The translations under genes were made by a program, and so were the position numbers. From CBDAQA01 sp965198865 (GTDB lineage Bacteria; Planctomycetota; Phycisphaerae; Tepidisphaerales; Tepidisphaeraceae), in assembly GCA_965198865.1 (NCBI GenBank), contig CBDAQA010000018.1, positions 408,384-472,383 of the forward strand: a stretch of 64,000 nucleotides of DNA. The letters are read 5' to 3'. Below, piece by piece: positions 43,785-50,571 of this stretch (position 1 is its first letter; every line of letters begins with the position of its first letter). The notes beneath the pieces were generated by a model. The model was not told the DNA's origin, ran no database searches, and saw nothing but the letters and a program-made list of their open reading frames with translations.

Positions 43785-46187
43785 TTGCGGCGGTCGTGGC
43801 ATTTGGCGACAGCAGTTGCGGCGGTGACGTTCCCCGCGCTTGCGCGTCCGGCGTCCGCCGGGATCGTCCTTGAGCAGATCGAGGCGTACGTCGACGCCGG
43901 CGGTATGAGCTACGCGCCCGTCGATTTCGACGGCTCGGCCACGCTGACAGCCACCGACGGCACGTTCGGCGGCATCACGTTCCACGCCGACCCCTACTCG
44001 TCGCTCTACAACACGGGTAGCGGTCACGCCGCCAGCGTCGGGAGCCTGTTCTACGGCAACCAGTCCAGCCCGGCATACGGGCAGGTGTCCGACGTCTACG
44101 CCGCCTCCGCCGACCAGTTCCTCGACCACGTGGTGAACGTCCAATCCACGACCGGCGTCGCCGCCGCCCCCGGCACGTTTGCCCCGGGGGCATTGGTGAT
44201 CAACAACAGCTATGTCGGCGATTTCAACCCCAAGCAGCCCGGGGGCGACCTCGACAGCCAACGGCGGATCGACTTCATGATCGCCGGGGCCGACGTCACG
44301 TTCGTCGCCTCGGCGGTGACCGGGGCGACGACCGATACGAACGGCAAGGCCCAGCTCGACCCGGTCGTCTGGAGCAGTTACAACGCGTTGGCCGTCAGCG
44401 GATCGCAGTCGTTCAACCCCACGGGCTCCCCCGGCAAGACGCACGCCGACCTGTCGCTCCCCACCGAGGCCAGCTACGGCGCGGGCATCGTCAGCGGTTA
44501 CGCCGCCGGCCTGGTCGCTCGTGCGACCACGGCCGGGCAGACCGACGGGCGGCTCGGCACCGTCGTCCGCAGCCTGCTGATGGCCGGTGCCGACAAGACC
44601 ACCTACAACCCCACGACCGCCAACCACCTCGACACCGTCAACGGCGCAGGCCAACCGAATTACGACGCCAGCTTCGCCATCCTCGAGGCGGGCGAGCGGC
44701 CGCTGTCGACCGTGACGGGCTCGACCCTGACCGGCACGCCGGGCATTACCCAACAGGGCTGGGCGTCTGACACCGTGCCGGTAAACGGGGAGTCGGCCGT
44801 GCTGTTCTCAACCGCCAACGCCCTCACCGGCCTAGAGGCGTCGCTCAACTGGAACGTGACCAGCCCCACCACGGCGGACGGCGACATCGACACGTCCTCC
44901 GTCCAGTTCCCCAACCTGACGCTGGAGGTGTTCCCGGTCACCCTGAGCGGCGTGCAGTACGTGCTCGGCGACTCGCTCGGGAAGCCCGCGCTCGCGAGCG
45001 CCGCCACCGGTGATAACGTGCAGTACCTGTACTACACGTCGACCTTGCCGGCCGGCACGTACGCGTTCGTGGTCGGCGGCGACGCCGCCCTGTCGGCCCG
45101 GGTCGGGCTGTCGTACGAACTGAGCGGCACGTTCGCGTCGCAGTACGCAGCAACCGGCGGCGGCAGCTGGGACACCGCCGCCAACTGGACCAACGGCATC
45201 GCCAACGGTCCCGGTGCCGTCGCCACCTTCACGACGGCGCAGTCCGCCGCCACGATCACGCTCGACGGCGACCGCCGAGTGGGCCAACTAACCCTCGGCG
45301 GCGCGGGCTACACGATCGCGTCCGGGACCGGTGGCACGCTGACGATCGATGACACCGGCGACTCAACCGGCACCGCCGCCCCGGCGATCGACGTCGTCGG
45401 CGGGACCCACGTGATCACCGCCCCCGTCGCGCTGGCCAACGGCGTAGCGGTCTCCGTCGCCTCGGCCTCGTCTCTGACCATCGGTGCGATCGCCGGATCC
45501 GGCGGGCTTGCCAAGACTGGCTCCGGGGCGCTAGTGTTGTCGGGCTCGAACACGTTCGCGGGGACGATCGCCATCACGGCCGGCACGGTTGCCGTCACCG
45601 GCTCGCTCTCCTCGTTGGTACCGGTTGCGGTCGGGTCCGCCGGCACGCTGGTCGGCACGGGCACGGTCGCGGGAACCGTCGCGCTGGCCGGCACGATCAG
45701 TGCTGGCACGGGGGTGACGACCAGCGACGCCACCGGGATCCTGACCACTGGCGTGCAGACCTGGCTGACCGGGTCGCAGTATGCGGTGAAACTGGATCCG
45801 GCCCATGTTGGGGCGGCGGCCGGGACGTCGGCGGACGAGCTGGTCCTGACCGGCCTGTCGACCGACAGCACCGGGCTGACCGTCGCGCCGGTGGTCCTGT
45901 CCACCGGCTCGTTCAATGCGGGGCAGTACACGTTCGTGATCGCCGACGCGACCGGCAGCACCACCGCGTTCGACCAACTACTGTCCAGCGGCGCACTCTC
46001 GCTGACCGCGCCGCCGCCGGACACGACGTGGCAGTTGAGCGCGACGCCCGTTGGCAACACCGGCGAGGACCTCGTCCTGACGTTCACCGTGCCCGCACCC
46101 GAACCGGCAAGCCTGCTGCTGCTCGCGACGGTCGCCATCCCGCTTGGAATGGGCCGCAGGCGTCGAGGGACGGTCGGCCGCGCGTGA
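43785..46187 (+). CDS. Secreted PEP-CTERM protein with subtilase-like domain and autotransporter-type repeat
   Basis: 800 residues from TTG 43785, selected because GGAGGT (43775-43780) precedes it and it gives a clean signal peptide, RRSWHLATAVAAVTFPALARPASA. Region 1 (about 25-330) resembles peptidase S8: GSGHAASVGSLFYG (His box-like), VINNSYV and SYGAGIVSGYAAGL, parallel to the GTSMAAPHVAG serine box; the catalytic Asp box was not found, so activity is doubtful. Region 2 carries an autotransporter-associated beta-strand repeat (LAKTGSGALVLSGSNTFAGT). The end is PAPEPASLLLLATVAIPLGMGRRRRG, a PEP-CTERM sorting signal processed by an exosortase. Probably an exported surface protein. Confidence 0.82.
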   Translation: MRRSWHLATAVAAVTFPALARPASAGIVLEQIEAYVDAGGMSYAPVDFDGSATLTATDGTFGGITFHADPYSSLYNTGSGHAASVGSLFYGNQSSPAYGQVSDVYAASADQFLDHVVNVQSTTGVAAAPGTFAPGALVINNSYVGDFNPKQPGGDLDSQRRIDFMIAGADVTFVASAVTGATTDTNGKAQLDPVVWSSYNALAVSGSQSFNPTGSPGKTHADLSLPTEASYGAGIVSGYAAGLVARATTAGQTDGRLGTVVRSLLMAGADKTTYNPTTANHLDTVNGAGQPNYDASFAILEAGERPLSTVTGSTLTGTPGITQQGWASDTVPVNGESAVLFSTANALTGLEASLNWNVTSPTTADGDIDTSSVQFPNLTLEVFPVTLSGVQYVLGDSLGKPALASAATGDNVQYLYYTSTLPAGTYAFVVGGDAALSARVGLSYELSGTFASQYAATGGGSWDTAANWTNGIANGPGAVATFTTAQSAATITLDGDRRVGQLTLGGAGYTIASGTGGTLTIDDTGDSTGTAAPAIDVVGGTHVITAPVALANGVAVSVASASSLTIGAIAGSGGLAKTGSGALVLSGSNTFAGTIAITAGTVAVTGSLSSLVPVAVGSAGTLVGTGTVAGTVALAGTISAGTGVTTSDATGILTTGVQTWLTGSQYAVKLDPAHVGAAAGTSADELVLTGLSTDSTGLTVAPVVLSTGSFNAGQYTFVIADATGSTTAFDQLLSSGALSLTAPPPDTTWQLSATPVGNTGEDLVLTFTVPAPEPASLLLLATVAIPLGMGRRRRGTVGRA

Positions 46188-46196
46188 GATCCGGTC

Positions 46197-46885
46197 ATGC
46201 CATCCGACACGACCCGCGGCCCCGCCGTCTGGACCGCGGCCGGCCACGGCTCCCCGCGACGCCGGCTGATCCGTCGTTCGACCTGCTTTACGCTACGGCT
46301 GCCAATCAGGTGGCGCTCGCCATCGGTGCCGTCGGGGACATGCTGGACCTCGGTGCCGGCACCCGACTTCTCTCGGCGGCCACCGTGGCCCGCGTCGGCG
46401 GGATTCGCCTGCACCTGCTGGACGGGTCCCCGGAAATGCTCGGCCACGCCCAACAACGGTTGGGCGACGGGCCGGGAACAACGTTCACGGAGGCCAATTT
46501 GGACGCCGCAGTTCCGCAGGAGCCATGCGTTGCCGTCGTTTCGGCGCTGGCCATTCATCACCTCTCCAACGGAGGCAAGGAACGGCTGTATAGACGGGTG
46601 TTCGGCGTGTTGCGGCCGGGGGGCGTGTTCGTGAACCTGGATCAAGTCCTGGGACCGACGCCCAGCGTGGAGCAGCAATGTGCCGTCGCCCACGAAGCGT
46701 TTGCCCGATCCAATGGTTCGGACCATGCCGAATGGTCGGCCGCCGAGGACCGGATGCGCGTCGACCAGCCGGCCACGTTGGACGACCAACTCAGCTGGCT
46801 GCGGACGATCGGCTTCACCGATGTCGACTGCGCCGCCAAGGACGGCCGGTTCGCCGTCCTGGTCGGTCGCCGGCCTATGGCTTGA
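46197..46885 (+). pseudogene. SAM-dependent methyltransferase with a frameshift near the N-terminus
   Basis: From about 46271 the frame reads a class I methyltransferase: motif I DMLDLGAGTRLLSAATVA, HLLDGSPEML, VVSALAIHHLSN, YRRVFGVLRPGGVFVNLDQV. Upstream, the best N-terminus is in another frame, starting at ATG 46197 and giving a ...RRRLI stretch; the RRRLIP.FD junction expected for the family is broken by one missing base at about 46271. Restoring it would give about 230 residues. Alternatives are a later start or a sequence error. It ends 11 bases inside the convergent pyridoxamine-oxidase-like gene. Confidence 0.55.
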
Positions 46886-47381
46886 GGTTCAGCTGCTCGT
46901 GCTCGCCAGGGTTTGCCCGCTGGCCGGTGGCGATCGCCTTCACGAAGCCGACGAGGTGAACAATCGTGCCGCCCGGCGTGTCCCAATACTCGGCCTGGGT
47001 CGGCGTCACCTTCAACAGGCAGAGGTCCGGATCGGCAAGGCCGTTCGGGAACCACGCCTTGTACAGCGGGTTCCACAGCGCCTCGGCCTTCGCCTTGTCC
47101 TGCACCAGGCGTCCGGTGCCGCTGACCGAGACGTACTTGCTCGCCGAGGGGTCCGCATAGCTCAGGTTCACACGGTGGTCGGCGTCGATCTCGGCCACCT
47201 TGTGGCTGGACTTGCCGGTGAAGAACCACAGGTCGCCGTCGAAGTCCGTCGACTGCGTCGCCATCGGTCGGCTGCGGAGCGTGCCGTCAGTGTCGGCCGT
47301 TGTGAGCATCGCGATCTTGATCCCGTGGATCAGCTTCCCCAGCTTCTGCGTGGTGCCGGTAGGCGTGGTGGTATCCTGCAT
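46875..47381 (-). CDS. Pyridoxamine 5'-phosphate oxidase-like / general stress protein 26
   Basis: 168 residues of the split-barrel flavin-binding fold. Landmarks are IAMLTTADTDGTLRSRPMATQ, LWFFTGKSSHKVAEI, RVNLSYADPSASKYVSVSGTGRLV and the C-terminal LLKVTPTQAEYWDTPGG. This is the pattern of the GSP26 subgroup, which binds FMN or a deazaflavin but lacks a proven substrate. ATG 47381. Convergent with, and overlapping by 11 bases, the methyltransferase. Confidence 0.85.
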   Translation of the reverse strand: MQDTTTPTGTTQKLGKLIHGIKIAMLTTADTDGTLRSRPMATQSTDFDGDLWFFTGKSSHKVAEIDADHRVNLSYADPSASKYVSVSGTGRLVQDKAKAEALWNPLYKAWFPNGLADPDLCLLKVTPTQAEYWDTPGGTIVHLVGFVKAIATGQRANPGEHEQLNLKP

Positions 47382-47726
47382 GGACGGTGTTCTAGCACTC
47401 GGACCTCGGACGCTGGAACGCGGGAAATCAGCCGGCGAAGACGTTATCGCTACTGGGGCAGTTCCGGGATCAGGTGCCGCATTGACGACGGCCGTGGCGT
47501 GGGGTGTCGTCTATCAGAAAATAGTTCGTACCCTGATCGCTAGGCACGACGGGTGATAGCTGCACACGCATTAAGCGGTGGAAGATTAACCTATCCTAAA
47601 TGTTCATCGCTTGGCGACCGCGCTAGACGCGATTTGAAGCAGATTGTGAAGTTCCGCACGGTGTGGCATCGGGTTCGCGATAGGGTCTGCGTCGTACAAA
47701 CCGTACTGCTGAAAAGAGCTGTAAAA
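47382..47726. other. Gap upstream of a small membrane-anchored gene
   Basis: 345 bases. Its middle (47560-47720) is more AT-rich than the surroundings. No convincing gene, RNA or repeat was recognised. Divergent promoters for the pyridoxamine-oxidase-like gene and the 47727 gene should lie here. Confidence 0.4.
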
Positions 47727-47987
47727 ATGAAGTTCTGGTTCAAAATCGGGTTCCTGACGTTGGTAACTTACCTGGCGTGCAACGCGACCATGCTCATTCA
47801 AGACCGGCGCGACAGCCGGACGCTAATGCGTGAGGTGGAGACGATGACACGCGACTCGTTCCAGGAAGTGCAGTCGGGCGGTTGTTCCCGCGAGACGCTG
47901 GATCGGCTGTCCAACGCCCAGCATCGATTGGCGAAGGCAGACGCCCGCTGGGAGCGTGATGCCGCCCACCTGCTGCTCTTGAACTGA
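47727..47987 (+). CDS. Small membrane-anchored protein, function unknown
   Basis: 86 residues from ATG 47727. One N-terminal hydrophobic segment (WFKIGFLTLVTYLACNATMLI), followed by a charged, likely helical tail (QDRRDSRTLMREVETMTRDSFQEV and SNAQHRLAKADARWERDAAHLLLLN) that could form a coiled coil. The frame reads further upstream to 47553 but lacks any protein-like character. AGAG upstream is only a weak ribosome site. Unrecognised. Confidence 0.5.
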   Translation: MKFWFKIGFLTLVTYLACNATMLIQDRRDSRTLMREVETMTRDSFQEVQSGGCSRETLDRLSNAQHRLAKADARWERDAAHLLLLN

Positions 47988-48014
47988 TCTTGTGGGTGTT
48001 GTGGGGCAGCGGCG

Positions 48015-49190
48015 TCACGCCAGCGCGTTTAGCACGGCCACCCCTTGGTGGAGCTTCTCGTCGCTGGTGGCGTAGCTGATGCGGAAGTGGGTGTCCCGCC
48101 CGCTGAAGACGTTTCCAGGGATGACCAGCACGTTGTTCTCGATCGCGGTCGCCACGAACTCGGTCGCCGACCGGCCGCCCGGTGCCTTGGGGAAGACGTA
48201 GAAGGCCCCCTGCGGCCGGACCAGCTCAAACTTGCCCGCCAGCCCATCACAGATGATGTCCCGCTTCAACCGGTAGCGGGCGACGGCATCATCCATGGGA
48301 ACGTCCAACGCCGCCACTGCCGCCTGTTGCAGGGGGCTGGGGGCGCAGACGAACGTGTACTGTTGCAGCTTCGCCATCTGCTCGATGACCGCCGCGGGTC
48401 CCGCGGCGTAGCCCAACCGCCACCCGGTCATCGCGTGGCTCTTGCTGAACCCCCGCAACACCAGCGTGTTGTCGTACGTCCGGGCCGGCGATGGCAGCGT
48501 CGTGGCGGGGGCCACCAGGCCGTGCTTGCCGGCCGAGGTCACGGGCAGGTTGCCCGTGCCACGCAGGTCGTACAGGAACGGCTCGTAGATCTCGTCCGAG
48601 ATCAGCAGCAGCCCGTGGGCTTGGGCCACGTCGACGGCGGACCGAACTTCCTCTTCGCTCATCACGATGCCGGTCGGGTTGCTCGGGCTGTTGAGCAGGA
48701 TCGCCTTGGTCCGCGGCGTGACGGCGGCGGCGACGCGGTCGGCGTGGAAGCGGAAGTCGGGGTAGCTGTCGACCGCCACCGGCGCGCCGCCGGTCATGGT
48801 CAACAGGTGCTTGTACATCACGAAGTACGGGTCGAGGAAGATCACCTCGTCGCCCGGGTCGACGATCGCCATCATCGCCAGCAGCAGCGCGCCGCTGACG
48901 CCGCTCGTGATCAGGACGTCGCCCACGTCCCGCCCGAACTCGGTCGACAGACCCTTCCGCAGCCGGTCGCGCAGCGACGCGATCCCCTGCGTCTGAGTGT
49001 ACCGATTCATCCCCGCCTCGATCGCCCGCACCGCCTCGGCCTTGATCGAGTCCGGCACGTCAAAGTCGGGCAGGCCGATCGACAGGTTGATCGGGTCGGG
49101 CAGCTTGGCCGCCAGGTCGAACACCTTGCGGATCCCGGAGGCGTCGACGCCCATGGCCCGGCGGGAGACGTATTCGGCGGCGTCACGCAT
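48015..49190 (-). CDS. Class I/II pyridoxal-phosphate aminotransferase
   Basis: 391 residues, fold type I. Landmarks: LSIGLPDFDVPDSIK, RYTQTQGIASLRDRLR, the cofactor motif LLNSPSNPTGIVMSEEEV, ISDEIYEPFLYD, the Lys Schiff base in GFSKSHAMTGWRLGY, and RISYA near the end (carboxylate Arg). It resembles aspartate/aromatic aminotransferases, probably using alpha-ketoglutarate; the substrate is uncertain. Unusual: about 30 extra residues (GTGNLPVTSAGKHGLVAP...) lie between FLYD and NTLVLRGFSK, encoded by a palindromic repeat (48540-48558). Confidence 0.9.
   Translation of the reverse strand: MRDAAEYVSRRAMGVDASGIRKVFDLAAKLPDPINLSIGLPDFDVPDSIKAEAVRAIEAGMNRYTQTQGIASLRDRLRKGLSTEFGRDVGDVLITSGVSGALLLAMMAIVDPGDEVIFLDPYFVMYKHLLTMTGGAPVAVDSYPDFRFHADRVAAAVTPRTKAILLNSPSNPTGIVMSEEEVRSAVDVAQAHGLLLISDEIYEPFLYDLRGTGNLPVTSAGKHGLVAPATTLPSPARTYDNTLVLRGFSKSHAMTGWRLGYAAGPAAVIEQMAKLQQYTFVCAPSPLQQAAVAALDVPMDDAVARYRLKRDIICDGLAGKFELVRPQGAFYVFPKAPGGRSATEFVATAIENNVLVIPGNVFSGRDTHFRISYATSDEKLHQGVAVLNALA
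48540..48558. repeat. Palindromic element inside the aminotransferase gene
   Basis: CACGGGCA (48540-48547), GGT, TGCCCGTG (48551-48558): a perfect 8-bp palindrome. It lies within the extra segment of the aminotransferase and gives the residues GTGNLPVT on the coding strand. A related intergenic inverted repeat is at 43551-43643. Confidence 0.65.
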
Positions 49191-49206
49191 GGCGGCTCCA
49201 CATGGG

Positions 49207-49266
49207 CGCGAAGACGTGAAACGTGACGACGTGACCGGTCACGCCCTCACGTTTGACATCTTCGCG
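49207..49266. repeat. Inverted repeat, CGCGAAGACGTGAAACGTGA family
   Basis: Arms 49207-49226 and 49247-49266 (20 bases, two mismatches). The loop holds a perfect 12-base palindrome GTGACCGGTCAC (49231-49242). It lies between the aminotransferase and small basic protein genes (both minus) and may terminate or process their RNA. Confidence 0.7.
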
Positions 49267-49279
49267 TTCCAGCTCGAGT

Positions 49280-49633
49280 TCACTTCTTCTTGGCGGCTGG
49301 GGCGGCCTTGGCGGCCGGAGCACCCTTGGCACCCTTTGCTGCGGGAGCGGCGGCCGCGCCCTTGGCACCCTTGGCGGCGGGAGCAGCAGCTGCGCCCTTG
49401 GCACCCTTCGCGCCCTTGGCGGCGGGTGCCGCCACGGCACCCTCGACGGCCTCGGCCTTAGGGGCCTTGCCGACCGACATCTTCCGGTTCGCCACCTTCG
49501 GCAAACCCAAGATCGACCGGCCGGCCGGGAACTTGTCCTGCTCGGTCAGGCGGACCATGCGCTCGCCCCGCGTCAGCACGTTGCGGTGGCGGACCAGCGA
49601 ACTGGCACTCTTCAGGCTGCGATCCATTGACAT
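49280..49633 (-). CDS. Small basic protein (TIGR04137-like) with Ala/Lys-rich repeat tail
   Basis: 117 residues from ATG 49633. The first 60 (MSMDRSLKSASSLVRHRNVL, TRGERMVRLTEQ, GRSILGLPKVANRK) match the small basic protein family of planctomycetes, Verrucomicrobia and Chlamydiae, which I recall as thought to be ribosome-associated. The rest is a tail of repeated APAAKGAKGA units ending in KAAPAAKKK, like a histone H1 or ribosomal-protein tail, that would bind RNA or DNA. A purine-rich GAGGT precedes the start. The exact role is unknown. Confidence 0.78.
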   Translation of the reverse strand: MSMDRSLKSASSLVRHRNVLTRGERMVRLTEQDKFPAGRSILGLPKVANRKMSVGKAPKAEAVEGAVAAPAAKGAKGAKGAAAAPAAKGAKGAAAAPAAKGAKGAPAAKAAPAAKKK

Positions 49634-49778
49634 CGGCGTTACCTCTGAACCTCTCTGACTGCGCGCGTGGCCGTTCAACCGAACGGGGCGGAGATTGTAG
49701 CCGCCGCCCCCTCCGGCCACAACGGCACGAGCCGAAGTTTCGAAGTCGAGTCAGCAGCCATTCGGGCGGGATCCACGC

Positions 49779-50429
49779 TCACGCCTGGCGCCGCCGGCCC
49801 AGCAGCAGCGGGGCGAGCAGCATCGCGGAGACCGCCGACGGCTCGGGCACGCTCACCAGGCCGCCGGTTGGCACGAGCAGGGCGGTCGCTTCGAGGACTG
49901 GCGGGTTGACCCCCAGCGGGTCGGCGGCATCAACGCCGTACACGAACGACGGCAGGTCGTCGGAGAGGACGGGGGCGCCGAAGTTGTACGGCGCCTCCAG
50001 CCGCGGCGGGACGAACGGTGGGGCGGTCACGGGGTCGGGCAGGAGCCGCGCCGGGCCGATCGGCATCATGTAGTCGGACGGTGCAAGCACGATCGGCCCC
50101 GGCAACGTGGGGGGCGTCGCCGCAGCGAGGATCGGGTCATCGGCCGTCTGATAGACTGGCGAGATCGTCCGCTTGGCGCGCTTCGGCGGCGGGGTCGGCC
50201 GACGCCAGGCTTTCCAAGTCGGCTCGTCGTCCACGTAGTCGGCGAGGCTGGCGAACGGGACCGGCCACGGCGTCGGGCCATGAAGCGCGAAGTCGCTCCG
50301 CTTGCCGTTCACCAACCTAGTCTCGGACGGAACAGCGGCGATCATCTTCGGGGCGTGGACCGTCGTCGCGACGGCGAAGCCGGCCGAAAGGGCCGCCGCT
50401 CCCGCGTAGATCTTCCGCCGCCGTCCCAT
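49779..50429 (-). CDS. PEP-CTERM protein with Pro-rich body
   Basis: 216 residues from ATG 50429, chosen because GGAGGT (complement at 50434-50439) lies four bases upstream; the ATG at 50435 would overlap it. An N-terminal signal (MGRRRKIYAGAAALSAGFAVATTVHA), a Pro-rich middle (RRPTPPPKRAKR, LPGPIVLAPSDYMMP, LEAPYNFGAPVL) and the terminal VPEPSAVSAMLLAPLLLGRRRQA, a PEP-CTERM exosortase signal. The body has no domain I know. Downstream of treY on the same strand. Confidence 0.8.
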   Translation of the reverse strand: MGRRRKIYAGAAALSAGFAVATTVHAPKMIAAVPSETRLVNGKRSDFALHGPTPWPVPFASLADYVDDEPTWKAWRRPTPPPKRAKRTISPVYQTADDPILAAATPPTLPGPIVLAPSDYMMPIGPARLLPDPVTAPPFVPPRLEAPYNFGAPVLSDDLPSFVYGVDAADPLGVNPPVLEATALLVPTGGLVSVPEPSAVSAMLLAPLLLGRRRQA

Positions 50430-50571
50430 CGCCACCTCCGCTACCGATCCCCTGCGGGCGTATCGGCGGACAGCGTCCGGGTGGTAAGCAGTGCGGGCAC
50501 TTTGGCGAACCGTGCCGCCTGTACCGGCGCGCGTCTTGTGGAACGACGCGATTGTGCAACCTGCGCAGGCA

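Noticed and set aside
46028..46270. N-terminal extension of the methyltransferase frame back to 46028
   Set aside because: This part overlaps the PEP-CTERM gene and is Arg/Pro-rich nonsense; the family-like N-terminus is in another frame from 46197.
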